Shown piece by piece: positions 9,481-18,860 of a DNA stretch of 64,000 bases (position 1 is its first letter; each line of letters starts with the position of its first letter). The position numbers and the translations under genes are program-made. Under the pieces are notes generated by a model. It saw only the letters and a program-made list of their open reading frames with translations, was not told the DNA's origin and did no database searches. This DNA is from Lysobacteraceae bacterium (GTDB lineage Bacteria; Pseudomonadota; Gammaproteobacteria; Xanthomonadales; Xanthomonadaceae): NCBI GenBank assembly GCA_016789405.1, contig JAEUPQ010000014.1, forward strand, positions 230,347-294,346, read 5' to 3'.

Positions 9481-9726
9481 TCAAACAATCCCGCCACCCA
9501 TCGACAACCGGATCGCCGCGATCACGAGGATCGCGAGGTTGAGCACCAGCCCGGCCTTGGCGCGGCGACCCTTCTCGCCGCGCAGCATGATGCCGATCGC
9601 GGCGAGGATCGCGCCGATGGCGGCGAAGGGGATGACCAGCCAGTTGAGCCAGCCGAGCAGTGGGATCAGCGCGATGAGCATGAATAGCGTCGCCAGCACG
9701 CCCCAGACCAGACTGATGAAGCCCAT
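9481..9726 (-). CDS. Small hydrophobic membrane protein
   Basis: This is an 81-aa protein with three hydrophobic stretches (residues about 5-22, 27-48 and 60-78) and a short positively charged link (GEKGRRAK). It starts MGFISLVWGVLATLFMLIAL. It is probably an inner-membrane protein of unknown function. It stands alone between convergent ABC genes and the same-strand pigment genes upstream of it. No motif gives a function. Confidence 0.65.
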   Translation of the reverse strand: MGFISLVWGVLATLFMLIALIPLLGWLNWLVIPFAAIGAILAAIGIMLRGEKGRRAKAGLVLNLAILVIAAIRLSMGGGIV

Positions 9727-9809
9727 CGCCGTCTCTCCGCCGGCGGCCCAGGTGCCGCCCGTCCCCTGAAGATGGTCGCGATCCCCTGCGATTTCAAGCG
9801 TGCCGGACG

Positions 9810-10826
9810 TCAGGCGTGGACGCCATCGATCTCCACGGCCAGCTCGCGGCGGCAGATCACGGCATGCAGCAGGATCCGCGGAACGGTGGTGCCGAAGCGT
9901 TCGTCCAGAGCCCGGGCCACCAGCGGCAGGTCGTGTGCGTCGCGCACGTAGACCTTGAGGCGTGTGCCGCTGCCGAAGCCGGCGGGCAACGTCGGCGCGT
10001 GGCGGCGCGCTTCCGCGAGCAACGCATCGAAGTTCGCGAAGGTTTCGCCGACCTGGGCCAGCAGTTCGCCGATGTGCTGCGAAGCGTGGCCGACGACGCT
10101 TGCGGTGCCCGACAGCAGCAAGGGCATGTGGCTGTCGGGTGGCGGCAGCATCGCGCGTGCGAAGCTGGGCGATTGCGGGCCGTACTGTCGGGGGTAGCGA
10201 TAGGCGCTGACCTGTCGCGGATTTTCCACCGGCGTGCCGCGCTGCGCGGCCGACAGCCAGTAGACCTGCAGCGTGCGCCGGCCGTCGCAGCGGCCGATGG
10301 CCGTGGCCGCGGGCAGTTCGAGGTTGTCGAAGCGCCCCAGGCCGTGCGCGCGGCCCACGCAGAACTGCCGGTAGCGCTCGGCGTCGCCGTCACCCTCGGT
10401 GATCGCATCGAGGTAGTTCCAGATCCGCAGCAGGTGCGGCGTGCTGCTGCCGGAAACGAACGCCACCATCGCCGAGTAGGCGCGCTCCGCAGCGTCGCAG
10501 ATGTCGCTGTGGTCGGGGTGGTCGCCGGCGGGCTCGTCGACTTCGATCACGCCGAAGGTCAACTTGCCGTCGCTGGCCCAGCGGACCTGGCAGCCTTCCG
10601 GACCTTCGCGGCCGAATTCGACCGGACCGGCCGCGCGCCAATGCTCGAACGAATGGCTGCCCCACGGATCCAGCGGCACGCGCAGGTAGCGCGGGTCGTC
10701 GCAATGCGGTGCATCGTTGCCGAAGCCGAACACCGCAAGCGTGTCCTCGCCGAGCAGGGCTTCGGGCGCGTCGGCGTGCAGGTAGTCCACCGACAACGCG
10801 GCGGCAGGGTACAGCGAGGGGCTCAT
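9810..10826 (-). CDS. xanB2: XanB2-like chorismatase (3-/4-hydroxybenzoate synthase)
   Basis: XanB2-type chorismatases hydrolyse chorismate to 3-hydroxybenzoate and 4-hydroxybenzoate; 3-hydroxybenzoate primes xanthomonadin and 4-hydroxybenzoate can feed ubiquinone. The 338-aa protein shows the family's C-terminal layout: LLSGTASVVGHASQHIGELL followed by LKVYVRDAHDLP and a YjgF-like end (RILLHAVICRRELAVEIDG). HMPLLLSG and CVGRAHGLGRFD are further recognisable parts. The start overlaps the stop of the upstream halogenase-like gene by 1 nt, so the two are translationally coupled. This gene ties the cluster to aryl-polyene pigment and not to ordinary fatty acid synthesis. Confidence 0.88.
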   Translation of the reverse strand: MSPSLYPAAALSVDYLHADAPEALLGEDTLAVFGFGNDAPHCDDPRYLRVPLDPWGSHSFEHWRAAGPVEFGREGPEGCQVRWASDGKLTFGVIEVDEPAGDHPDHSDICDAAERAYSAMVAFVSGSSTPHLLRIWNYLDAITEGDGDAERYRQFCVGRAHGLGRFDNLELPAATAIGRCDGRRTLQVYWLSAAQRGTPVENPRQVSAYRYPRQYGPQSPSFARAMLPPPDSHMPLLLSGTASVVGHASQHIGELLAQVGETFANFDALLAEARRHAPTLPAGFGSGTRLKVYVRDAHDLPLVARALDERFGTTVPRILLHAVICRRELAVEIDGVHA

Positions 10827-12148
10827 CAGGACTCCGATTGCAGGGTATCGCCGCTGAAGCCTGCGCGGCGCGCGCTGCGGCGTTGCCACCATTCGCGCAG
10901 CGTGCGCGGCGCCATCGATGCGGCGGTGACCAGGTAGATCAGGCGGAATGCGCGCAGTCGGCGCACCACCGCAGGATTGTCGAACACGTCTCCGGCGAGC
11001 ATCGAGATGACCGCCTGCTCGATCTGGAACATGTTGCGGGGGTTGGCGAACAGGTGGCGCATCACGGGCGTCGTGAAGCGGTAGATGAACCAGGAGAATT
11101 CCTTCAGGCCGCGGTTGAACTCGCGTGCCATGGCCTTCTGCAGCGCGGATTCCCGCGCCGGCTCGCGCAGCGCGCCGTCGATCACCGTCGCCGCGCGCTC
11201 GGCGCTGTGCATGCCGAGGTAGACGCCGGAGGAGAAGATCGGATCGATGAAGACGTAGGCGTCGCCGACGGTGGTCCAGCCCGGGCCGCACATCCGCGTC
11301 GAGGTATAGGAGTAGTTGCCGGTGGCATGCACGGGCGCCACGCGCTCGGCGCCGTCCATGCGCGGCCACAGGGTCGGGATGCCCTGCAGCGTGCGCATCA
11401 GGAAGCCCTCGCCATCGCCCTTGCGTTGCTTGAGGTAGTCGGGCGAACACACCGCGCCGATGCTCATCACGTCGTCGCGCAGCGGGATCATCCACACCCA
11501 GCCATGCGCGAAGCGTTCGATGGTGATGTTGCCCGCGTCCTCGCCGGGGCGGCGCTCGACGCCGCGGAAGTGGCTGAACAGCGCGGCGGACTGGTGTTTC
11601 GGGTTCTTGCGCTTGAGCTTGAGCTTGTTGCCCAGGAAAGTGTCGCGGCCACTGGCGTCGACGAGGTAGCGCATCGAGATGCCGAACTCCACGCCATCCG
11701 CGCCGCGGGCACGTGCGCGCGTCGGGCGGCCGTCTGCACCGAACTCGATCGACGTCACCGCGACGCCGTCGCGGGCGTCGGCGCCGGCATCCCGGGCCGC
11801 GTCGAACAGCAGCTGGTCGAATTCGTCACGGCGTACCTGGAAAGCGTGCGTGCAGCCGTCGGTGAGTGCGCGGTCGAACCGGAAGACATGGGTCATGCCT
11901 TCGCCCGCCGCCGGACGCGGGAAATCCGCACCGATCTTGCGCACGCCGATGGCTTCGACCTTGTCGAGCACGCCCAGTCGTTCGAGGATCGGCAGGTTCA
12001 TCGGCAGCAGGGATTCGCCGATGTGGAAGCGCGGATGGCGGTCCTTTTCGAGGAGCAGGACGCGCCAGCCCAGGCGAGCCAGGGAGATGGCTGCCGTGCT
12101 GCCGGCGGGACCGCCGCCGATGACGAGAATGTCGCAGACCGTATCCAT
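10826..12148 (-). CDS. FAD-dependent halogenase-like oxidoreductase of the pigment cluster
   Basis: This 440-aa flavoprotein belongs to the tryptophan-halogenase/geranylgeranyl-reductase superfamily. The N-terminal dinucleotide fold is DILVIGGGPAGSTAAISLAR, followed by HIGESLLP. HGWVWMIPL supplies the WxWxIP motif regarded as diagnostic of flavin-dependent halogenases. VGDAYVFIDPIFSSGVYLGM is the second FAD motif. Xanthomonadins are brominated, so halogenation of the polyene or aryl group is the likely role. Start 12148 (MDTVCDILV) has AGGAG just upstream; ATG 12172 and 12205 are alternatives. The gene is divergent from the ACP operon, with about 250 bp of shared promoter region. Confidence 0.85.
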   Translation of the reverse strand: MDTVCDILVIGGGPAGSTAAISLARLGWRVLLLEKDRHPRFHIGESLLPMNLPILERLGVLDKVEAIGVRKIGADFPRPAAGEGMTHVFRFDRALTDGCTHAFQVRRDEFDQLLFDAARDAGADARDGVAVTSIEFGADGRPTRARARGADGVEFGISMRYLVDASGRDTFLGNKLKLKRKNPKHQSAALFSHFRGVERRPGEDAGNITIERFAHGWVWMIPLRDDVMSIGAVCSPDYLKQRKGDGEGFLMRTLQGIPTLWPRMDGAERVAPVHATGNYSYTSTRMCGPGWTTVGDAYVFIDPIFSSGVYLGMHSAERAATVIDGALREPARESALQKAMAREFNRGLKEFSWFIYRFTTPVMRHLFANPRNMFQIEQAVISMLAGDVFDNPAVVRRLRAFRLIYLVTAASMAPRTLREWWQRRSARRAGFSGDTLQSES

Positions 12149-12400
12149 GGACTCCTGGGGCGGGTAATCCATACCCTTTGCGTCCAAGTCGAATGGTGCC
12201 GTCATGCTCTTCTGGTTGCAGTCCGAGGCTGGCATCATACCGCGTGGCGCGTCGCCGCTGCCGGCCATGGGGATGGCCGCCACCGTCGACCGTTCGTCGT
12301 CCGCCTGCGCGGGCAACATGATGTGTCACCTACCGCCGGGGAGGTCTCCCCTTCGGCCGGAGTCCCATCCGTACCCGACCGTGAACCGGAAATCCGAAAC

Positions 12401-12670
12401 ATGTCCGAAATGACTGCCGCCGAGCGCGAGCTGGCGGAACTGCTGGTCCAGAGCCTGAACCTCGACGGCGTATCGCCTGAAGGGATCGATCCCGAAGCGC
12501 CCCTCTTCGGTGCCGGGCTTGGCCTCGATTCGATCGACGCGCTGGAGCTGTCGCTGGCGATCAGCAAGAAATACGGCTTCCAGCTGCGCTCCGACAACGA
12601 CGACAACCGCCGCATCTTCGGCTCGCTGCGCGCCCTGTCGGCCCACATCGAACAGCACAAGACGGTGTGA
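12401..12670 (+). CDS. Acyl carrier protein of the aryl-polyene pathway
   Basis: This 89-aa ACP carries the growing polyene on a phosphopantetheine arm attached to the serine of GLGLDSIDALEL (about residue 48). An acidic N-terminus (MSEMTAAERELAELLV) and helix LSLAISKKYGFQL complete the four-helix fold. It is the first gene of a plus-strand operon of lipid-type enzymes that runs to 20070, with ATGA/GTGA overlaps between several members. It differs from the housekeeping AcpP, whose site is usually DSLD. It is most likely dedicated to the pigment. Confidence 0.92.
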   Translation: MSEMTAAERELAELLVQSLNLDGVSPEGIDPEAPLFGAGLGLDSIDALELSLAISKKYGFQLRSDNDDNRRIFGSLRALSAHIEQHKTV

Positions 12671-13377
12671 TCGCGGCGCTGCGGGTGTTGCTGCTGGTCG
12701 GGTACATCCCGCTGGCCCATCTGGCCGATGCCCGCGCGTCGGGCACGATCGCTGCGATGGCGCTGGGTGCCCTCGTGCTGACGGTGCTGATCGAGGGCCT
12801 GGCGCAACGACGCGCCGCGCATTGGTGTGCCCTCGTGGTCGCGTCGGCAGCCCTGTTCTGGCTGTCGCGCACGCCGTACGCATTGATGCCGTTGCTGCTG
12901 GTCCCGCCGCTGTTCACCGGTCTGATCGCCTGGTGGTTCGCGCGCAGCCTGCGTCGCGGCCGCGTGCCGCTGGTGCGCAAGGTGGTGGCGGCGCTGTACG
13001 GCATTCCGGCGGACGAGCTCTCGCCCCGTCATCGCACCTACACCCGTGGCCTGACGGCCGCCTGGTCCTGCCTGCTGGTCCTGCTCACCCTGCTGAACAT
13101 CGGCCTTGCCCTGGTCGCCGTGCCCAATGGCCTGCTGGCGCACGCGGGTATCGCCTCACCGGTCACGGTCACGGGCGAGCAGTGGTCGTTCATCGCCAAT
13201 GTCGCGGTCTATGGCGTGCTCGGCGGTTTCGCGACCCTGGAGTATTTCGTGCGCAAGCTGGTGTTCCCGGTGAGGCCGTACGCCAACCTGATCGATTTCG
13301 CACGCAAGATGGCCGCGCTGGGCCCGGCGTTCTGGCGTGATTTCTTCCGTTCCGACGACGTCGGCGCGGCGCGCTGA
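12667..13377 (+). CDS. Membrane protein of the pigment cluster
   Basis: This 236-aa protein has about six membrane segments and matches in character the small integral-membrane proteins found between ACP and acyltransferase genes in aryl-polyene clusters (COG4648-like). No catalytic residues are apparent. Hydrophobic runs include VLLLVGYIPLAHLA, MALGALVLTVLIEGL and LTAAWSCLLVLLTLLNIGLAL. The GTG start overlaps the ACP stop by 4 nt. It may anchor the biosynthetic complex or take part in translocation. Confidence 0.75.
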   Translation: MIAALRVLLLVGYIPLAHLADARASGTIAAMALGALVLTVLIEGLAQRRAAHWCALVVASAALFWLSRTPYALMPLLLVPPLFTGLIAWWFARSLRRGRVPLVRKVVAALYGIPADELSPRHRTYTRGLTAAWSCLLVLLTLLNIGLALVAVPNGLLAHAGIASPVTVTGEQWSFIANVAVYGVLGGFATLEYFVRKLVFPVRPYANLIDFARKMAALGPAFWRDFFRSDDVGAAR

Positions 13378-13415
13378 GGCCGCTCGCCCGAGTTCCCTGG
13401 AGAGCCCGTTCCACG

Positions 13416-14192
13416 ATGTCCACGGTCCATGCCCCGCTTCCGACCCACGACGACCGCCGCGAATCGATCGCGGCGCGTGCGTTCTGGGCCGTGTGGAATG
13501 CGCTGCAACTGCTGTTCACCCTGACCTTCACCAGCGTCGGCATCGTCGTCGCGCTGCTGATCCTCGCCATTACGCGCAGCCCGCGCATTCCGCTGCGGAT
13601 GGCGTCGCGGATGTGGTCGCCGACGCTGCTCGCGGGCGCCGGCGCGATGTATTCGGTCGAGGGCGCGGACGCCATCGACTGGTCGAAGCCGCGGATGATC
13701 GTCGCCAACCACCAGTCGATGATCGACATCTGCGCGCTGTTCCGTGCCGTGCCGGTGCCGCTGCGCTTCGTGATGAAGTCCGAGATGGGCCGGGTCCCGT
13801 TCCTCGGCAGCTACGCGCGGGCGATGGGCATGGTCTTCATCGAGCGCGACAGCCGTCGTGCCGGCTCGAAGATGCTGCGCGAGGTCGTCGACCTGCTGCG
13901 CGGCGGCGCGACCCTGTGCGTGTTCCCGGAAGGGACCCGCAGCCGCGACGGGCGCATGGCGCCGTTCAAGGGCGGCGCCTTCCAGGCGGCGATCGATGCC
14001 GGCGTGGACGTGCTGCCCGTGGCCATCGAGGGTGCGGGCGCCGTGCTGGCCCCCGAAGGCCTGTTCCGCGTGCGGCCGGGCCGGATCGTGGTTCGCATCG
14101 GCCAGCCGCTGCCGACGGCCGGCGTGGATCGCCAGGCGCTGGCACAACAGGCGCAAGCCGCCGTCCACTCGATGCTGGAGCGCAAGCCATGA
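13416..14192 (+). CDS. PlsC-like acyltransferase
   Basis: This 258-aa protein belongs to the 1-acylglycerol-3-phosphate acyltransferase family. The catalytic motif is NHQSMID, a NHxxxxD form (about residues 95-101), and FPEGTRSRDG is the substrate-binding motif. An N-terminal membrane segment (LLFTLTFTSVGIVVALLILAI) anchors it. In pigment clusters such enzymes are thought to move the aryl-polyene acyl chain onto a glycerolipid or similar acceptor. It overlaps the next gene by an ATGA junction. Confidence 0.88.
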   Translation: MSTVHAPLPTHDDRRESIAARAFWAVWNALQLLFTLTFTSVGIVVALLILAITRSPRIPLRMASRMWSPTLLAGAGAMYSVEGADAIDWSKPRMIVANHQSMIDICALFRAVPVPLRFVMKSEMGRVPFLGSYARAMGMVFIERDSRRAGSKMLREVVDLLRGGATLCVFPEGTRSRDGRMAPFKGGAFQAAIDAGVDVLPVAIEGAGAVLAPEGLFRVRPGRIVVRIGQPLPTAGVDRQALAQQAQAAVHSMLERKP

Positions 14193-14494
14193 CATTCGTG
14201 ATCGATGCCGACCATCCGGCGTTGCCGGGGCATTTCCCGGGGCATCCGGTGGTGCCCGGGGTCGTGGTGCTGGATCGCGTGCTCGCTGCCATCGAAGCCG
14301 TGCACGGGCCGCTGGGTCCGTTGCGCCTGCCGCAGGTGAAGTTCGTGCAGCCGCTGCTGCCGGGTGAAGAGGTGCGGATCGAGATCGATCCGGTCGCCGT
14401 GGACGGCGTGCCGCCGCGCTGGCGGTTCCGCGTGCTGCGTGGCGAGGTGCCGATCGCCTCGGGCGACGTGCAGTCGGCGGGTGCGCCCGCATGA
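14189..14494 (+). CDS. Hotdog-fold 3-hydroxyacyl-ACP dehydratase-like protein
   Basis: This 101-aa protein carries the FabA/FabZ-type active region HPALPGHFPGHPVVPGVVVL, with the catalytic histidine in GHFPGHP. It is shorter than FabZ (about 150 aa), as is usual for aryl-polyene dehydratases. It probably removes water in each elongation round so that the chain stays conjugated. It overlaps both neighbours by 4 nt. A second dehydratase is encoded at 18432-18860, so the two may act together or on different chain lengths. Confidence 0.85.
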   Translation: MTFVIDADHPALPGHFPGHPVVPGVVVLDRVLAAIEAVHGPLGPLRLPQVKFVQPLLPGEEVRIEIDPVAVDGVPPRWRFRVLRGEVPIASGDVQSAGAPA

Positions 14495-15402
14495 GTACCG
14501 AGTGGAAGCAGCGCCCCGAGGGCGGCGGCCTGTTCGCGATCAGGCTGATCCGCAACATCAGCCGCTATGGCGGACGGCGCATCGGACGCCTGCTGCTGTA
14601 TCCGATCACCCTGTATTTCCTGATCCGGCGCGGGCCGGAGCGCGTCGCGTCGCGGCAGTGGCTCGGTCGCGCGCTGGGTCGCCCTGCGACGCTGTGGGAC
14701 GCGGCCAGGCACGTGCACACCTTCGCGTCGACGATCCTCGACCGCGTGTTCCTGCTCGGCGATGGCCGCATCGACGTGACCAAACGCTTCGACGTGACCG
14801 TGCGTGGCCTGGACGAGCTGCATGGCCACCTCGACCAGGGCCGCGGCATGCTGCTGTTCGGTTCGCACCTGGGCAGCTTCGAAGTGCTGCGCGTGCTCGC
14901 GCGCCAGCGGCCGGAGTACACGATCCGCGTGGTGCTCGACAAGGCGCACAACCCGGCCCTGACCCAGTTGCTCGACGCGCTGAACCCGGAGGTCGCGGCG
15001 ACCGTGATCGACGGTGGCCAGGACGGCCCGGGCCTGATGCTGGCCATCCAGCAGGCCATTGCCGAGGGCGCGCTGGTCGCGCTGCTGATCGACCGCGCGC
15101 ATCCGGGCGGACAGACCGAACTCGCGCCGTTCTTCGGCGAGGACGCGCAATTCCCCACCGCGCCCTGGTTGATCGCTGCGGCGCTGAAGGCGCCGGTCAC
15201 CCTGGGCTTCGGCCTGTACAAGGGCGGCAACCGCTACGAGCTGGTCTTCGAGAACTTCAGCGACGACATCGTGATTCCGCGCAGCGAACGCGCGACCGCG
15301 ATCCCGGCGTTGATCCGCCGTTACGCCTCGCGGCTGGAAGCTGTGGCCCGCACTGCCCCGTACAACTGGTTCAACTTCTACGATTTCTGGAGCCGCGACT
15401 GA
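14491..15402 (+). CDS. LpxL/HtrB-like lipid acyltransferase
   Basis: This 303-aa protein resembles lauroyl/myristoyl acyltransferases of lipid A synthesis. FGSHLGSFEVLR has the HxxxxE catalytic pair, and ALLIDRAHPGG and FFGEDAQFPTAPWLIA are family blocks. A hydrophobic segment sits near residues 35-52. Such proteins are standard in aryl-polyene and xanthomonadin clusters, where they are proposed to acylate the pigment lipid. It overlaps the upstream dehydratase by 4 nt, and its stop overlaps the next start. Confidence 0.87.
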   Translation: MSTEWKQRPEGGGLFAIRLIRNISRYGGRRIGRLLLYPITLYFLIRRGPERVASRQWLGRALGRPATLWDAARHVHTFASTILDRVFLLGDGRIDVTKRFDVTVRGLDELHGHLDQGRGMLLFGSHLGSFEVLRVLARQRPEYTIRVVLDKAHNPALTQLLDALNPEVAATVIDGGQDGPGLMLAIQQAIAEGALVALLIDRAHPGGQTELAPFFGEDAQFPTAPWLIAAALKAPVTLGFGLYKGGNRYELVFENFSDDIVIPRSERATAIPALIRRYASRLEAVARTAPYNWFNFYDFWSRD

Positions 15403-16052
15403 TGCGCGCGATTCGAACCGTCCTGCTGGCCGCCGCGTTCGCGCCCAGCCTGGCCGCCACGGCGGCTCCCGCATCGGCGCAGACCGCCGATGCCGACTGG
15501 ATCCTCAAGGCCTTGGCGCGCCCGGCACCGATGCGCACCGATTTCGTCGAGGTCCGCGTGTCGCCGCTGCTCAAGGACCCGCTGCGCCTGGTCGGCGAAT
15601 ATCGCCGGCCGGTGTCCGACACCCTCGTCCGCGAGGTGCGTGCGCCCTACGCCGAAACCACCACGCTGCGCGCCGGCGAAGCCACCATCGCCCGCGCCGG
15701 CAAGACGCCGCGCCGCTTCTCGCTGTCGCGCGCGCCGGAGCTGGCCAGCCTGCAGAGCAGCTTCGGCGCCCTGCTGGCCGGCGACCGCCCGCAGATCGAG
15801 CGGGTCTACACGCTCAAGGCACAGGGGCCGCGCGAGCGCTGGACGCTCACGCTGGCGCCGAAGGACAAGGCCCTCGCTGCCCGCGTGCGCGACATCACCC
15901 TGTACGGTCAGGGCGCGGAACTGCGCTGCATCGAGACGCGCCCGGTGAAGGGCGACCTGCAGCGGACCCTGCTCGCCAGCGCCGCGCTCGCGGTGAAGCC
16001 CGCCACCGATGCCAGGGCCATGGAAGGGCTGTGCCGGTCGGGCGTGAAGTGA
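15402..16052 (+). CDS. LolA-like periplasmic carrier
   Basis: This 216-aa protein has a signal peptide (MRAIRTVLLAAAFAPSLAATAAPASAQ) followed by a LolA-fold type sequence (RTDFVEVRVSPLLKDPLRLVGEYRR, then a string of short beta strands). LolA-like proteins in pigment clusters are thought to ferry the hydrophobic pigment lipid through the periplasm. It precedes the RND/MMPL exporter by 28 nt, and the pair probably forms the export route. It lacks cysteine near the cleavage site, so it is soluble and not a lipoprotein. Confidence 0.8.
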   Translation: MRAIRTVLLAAAFAPSLAATAAPASAQTADADWILKALARPAPMRTDFVEVRVSPLLKDPLRLVGEYRRPVSDTLVREVRAPYAETTTLRAGEATIARAGKTPRRFSLSRAPELASLQSSFGALLAGDRPQIERVYTLKAQGPRERWTLTLAPKDKALAARVRDITLYGQGAELRCIETRPVKGDLQRTLLASAALAVKPATDARAMEGLCRSGVK

Positions 16053-16080
16053 TCCCCGCCTGCCGCCCGGTCCGCACCGC

Positions 16081-18435
16081 ATGAGCACCTTCCGTCGTGT
16101 CGCCTTCGCCCTGGTCTGGCTGGTTGTGCTGGTGGGCGCCGGCATCGCCATCTCGCAACGCCTGCAGGTCAGCGGCGACCTGCGCAAGTTCATGCCGTCC
16201 GCCGAGACGCCGGCGCAGAAGCTGCTGATCGACGAGCTGGGCGAAGGCCCGGGCTCGCGCCTGCTGCTGATGGCGATCGGTGGCGACGATCCGGAAACCC
16301 TCGCGGCGCAGTCCCAGGCCGTCGCCGAAACGCTGGCCGCCGACGAACGTTTCGTGCTGGTCGCCAACGGCGCCGATGCCGGTCTCGATGCCATCCCCGA
16401 GCGCCTGCGCCCGTACCGCTACCTGCTGTCTTCCACGCTCGACACCCAGCCCTACGACGCCGACTACCTGCGTGGCGAGCTCGACTCGCGCGTGCAGGAC
16501 CTCGGTTCGCCGGCGGCGACGTTGATCGAACCGATCCTCCCTTCGGATCCCACCCTCGAAATCCTGCGCATCGCCGAAGCCCTTCAGCCGGCGACCGCGC
16601 CGCAGCGCCTGCACGGGGTCTGGTTCGACCGTGCGGGCAAGCGCGCCCTGCTCGCGATCGAGACCCGGGCCGCCGGCTTCGACCCCACCGGCCAGCAGCT
16701 GGCGGTGGCGGCGGTGCAACAGGCGTTCGACCGGTCGCGCGGCGACAGCACGGCGACGATGAGCCTGACCGGTCCCGGCGCGTTTTCGGTGGAGATCGGT
16801 GGCCGTACCCAGCGCGAAGCCAGCTGGATCGGCACCGTGGACACGGTCGGCCTGATCCTGCTGCTGCTGATCGCCTACCGCAGCTGGCGCACGCCGCTGT
16901 TCGGCGTGCTGCCACTGGCCAGCGCCGGTCTGGCTGGCTTGGGCGCGGTGGCCCTGCTGTTCGAAGGCGTCCACGGCATCACCGTCGCGTTCGGCTTCAC
17001 CCTGATCGGCGTGGTCCAGGACTACCCGATCCACCTGTTCAGCCACCAGCGCGCGGGTGTGTCGCCGTGGGCGAACGCGCGGGCGATCTGGCCGACCCTG
17101 GCCACCGGCGTGGCCTCGACCTGCATCGCCTACCTGACCTTCCTGTTCTCCGGCGTCGACGGCCTGCAGCAGCTCGCGGTATTCACCATCGCCGCGTTCG
17201 GCATGGCCGCGCTGACCACCCGCTTCCTGCTGCCGGCGCTGATCGATCCCGAGCCGCGCGACCCGGCCGCGTCCGCGCGCATGGCTGCGCTGTGGCGCCT
17301 CGCCGAGAAGGTGCCGCGCCCGCCGATGTGGCTGCTGGCGGTGCTCGCGGTCGCCGCGCTCGCGACCCTGCGTTTCGCGCCGGGTCCGTTCTGGCAGAAC
17401 GACCTGTCCAAGCTCACGCCGGTGCAGCCCGAGGCGATGGCCGAGGACGCGCGCCTGCGCACCGAGCTGGGCGCGCCCGACGTGCGCTACCTGCTGGCCG
17501 TGCGCGGCAAGGATGCCGAGGACGTGCTGCGCCGGCTCGAAGCCCTGCACCCGCGTCTCGATGCGCTGGTCGCCGATGGCACGCTCGCCGGTTACGACAG
17601 CGCGGCGAAGGTGCTGCCCAGCGTCGACGTGCAGCGCGCGCGCCAGGCGAAGCTGCCCTCGGCGGACGCGCTGCGCGCCTCGCTTGATGCCGCCGTCGCC
17701 GCCACGCCGTTCCGCGCCGATGCGTTCGAGGATTTCCTCGCCGATGTCGAGACCGCGCGCACCGCGAAGCCGTTGGCACCCGCGGATCTGGCCGGTACGC
17801 CGCTGGCGACGCGGATCGGTGCGCTGCTGCTCGAACAGCCCGACCACGCCACGGCGCTGGTGTCGATGACCGGCCTGGCAGACCCGGCGAAGGTCTCCGC
17901 GAAGCTCGCGGCACCCGGCGTCGAACTGATGGACCTGAAGACCGCGTCCGAGTCGCTGGTCGTCGCCTACCGCGAGCGCGTGCTGTTCGCGCTGGGCATC
18001 GCCGCGCTGCTGCTCGCGGCCACGGTCTGGTTCGCCCTGCGCACGCCGCGCCGCGTGCTGCGCGTGCTGCTGCCGATGGCGCTGACCACGCTGCTGATCC
18101 TCGCGGTGCTGCGCGCGCTCGGCGTCGAGCTGACCCTGTTCCACCTGGTCGCGCTGATCCTCGCCGCCGGACTCGGCCTCGACTATGCGCTGTTCTTCGA
18201 GCATGCCGGCGACGACTACGCCGACCAGCTGCGCACCCTGCATGCGCTGATCGTCTGCAGCCTGATGACCTTCCTCGTGTTCTTCCTGCTGGGCCTGTCC
18301 AGCATCCCGGTGCTGCGCGCGATCGGCGTGACGGTCACCCTGGGTGTCGTCGGCAACTTCGTGCTGGCGATGTTGATCGCCCGTCACGCAGTGGGCACAA
18401 CGGCATCCGCATCGAATGACGGAGCTGCTGCATGA
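16081..18435 (+). CDS. RND/MMPL-type exporter of the pigment cluster
   Basis: This 784-aa inner-membrane protein has one N-terminal membrane helix, a large periplasmic domain, five to six helices, a second periplasmic domain, and five to six helices. This is the duplicated layout of MMPL/HAE3 lipid exporters. LIGVVQDYPIHLFSHQR in the first half and AAGLGLDYALFFEHAGDDY in the second supply the conserved intramembrane aspartate regions. Homologues in aryl-polyene clusters are proposed to extract the pigment from the inner membrane and pass it to the LolA-like carrier. Overlap with the next gene is 4 nt. Confidence 0.9.
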   Translation: MSTFRRVAFALVWLVVLVGAGIAISQRLQVSGDLRKFMPSAETPAQKLLIDELGEGPGSRLLLMAIGGDDPETLAAQSQAVAETLAADERFVLVANGADAGLDAIPERLRPYRYLLSSTLDTQPYDADYLRGELDSRVQDLGSPAATLIEPILPSDPTLEILRIAEALQPATAPQRLHGVWFDRAGKRALLAIETRAAGFDPTGQQLAVAAVQQAFDRSRGDSTATMSLTGPGAFSVEIGGRTQREASWIGTVDTVGLILLLLIAYRSWRTPLFGVLPLASAGLAGLGAVALLFEGVHGITVAFGFTLIGVVQDYPIHLFSHQRAGVSPWANARAIWPTLATGVASTCIAYLTFLFSGVDGLQQLAVFTIAAFGMAALTTRFLLPALIDPEPRDPAASARMAALWRLAEKVPRPPMWLLAVLAVAALATLRFAPGPFWQNDLSKLTPVQPEAMAEDARLRTELGAPDVRYLLAVRGKDAEDVLRRLEALHPRLDALVADGTLAGYDSAAKVLPSVDVQRARQAKLPSADALRASLDAAVAATPFRADAFEDFLADVETARTAKPLAPADLAGTPLATRIGALLLEQPDHATALVSMTGLADPAKVSAKLAAPGVELMDLKTASESLVVAYRERVLFALGIAALLLAATVWFALRTPRRVLRVLLPMALTTLLILAVLRALGVELTLFHLVALILAAGLGLDYALFFEHAGDDYADQLRTLHALIVCSLMTFLVFFLLGLSSIPVLRAIGVTVTLGVVGNFVLAMLIARHAVGTTASASNDGAAA

Positions 18436-18860
18436 TCGGCCGTGACCAGATCGAAGCGATGATCCCGCACAAGGGCGGCATGTGCCTGTGGGACACGGTG
18501 ACCGGCTGGGACGATCGCAGCGTGCGCCTGCGCACCGCCACGCATCGCGACCCCGCCAATCCGCTGCGCAGCGACGATCGCCTGCGCGCGATCCACCTGT
18601 GCGAATTCGGTGCGCAGGCGATGGCCGTGCACGGTGGCCTGCGCGGTGCCGCAGCCGGCGGCGAACCCAAGGTCGGTTTCCTCGTTGCGCTGCGCGACGT
18701 GCAGCTGCATCTCGCGCGCATCGACGACCTGCCCGGCGATCTCGAATGCGAAGCCGAACTGCTCGCCGAAAGCCCTGCCAGCCAGCAGTACGTCTTCCGC
18801 GTGCTGCATGCCGGCGTGGTGCTGGCCGAGGGGCGGGCGGCGGTGATGCTGCAGCCGTGA
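18432..18860 (+). CDS. Second hotdog dehydratase (ApeP/FabZ-like)
   Basis: This is a 142-aa protein starting MIGRDQIEAMIPHKGGMCLWD, where IPHKGGM is the aryl-polyene dehydratase version of the FabZ active-site entry. HLCEFGAQAMAVHGGL carries the conserved acidic residue and helix. It overlaps the MMPL exporter by 4 nt and the following unknown gene by 4 nt (GTGA). It is expected to act on 3-hydroxyacyl-ACP intermediates made by the ketoreductase at 19336-20070. Confidence 0.87.
   Translation: MIGRDQIEAMIPHKGGMCLWDTVTGWDDRSVRLRTATHRDPANPLRSDDRLRAIHLCEFGAQAMAVHGGLRGAAAGGEPKVGFLVALRDVQLHLARIDDLPGDLECEAELLAESPASQQYVFRVLHAGVVLAEGRAAVMLQP

Noticed and set aside
15895..18387. 830-aa antisense ORF opposite the exporter
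   Set aside because: Composition is Arg/Gln/His-rich without any domain, as expected for the complementary strand of a GC-rich membrane protein gene.
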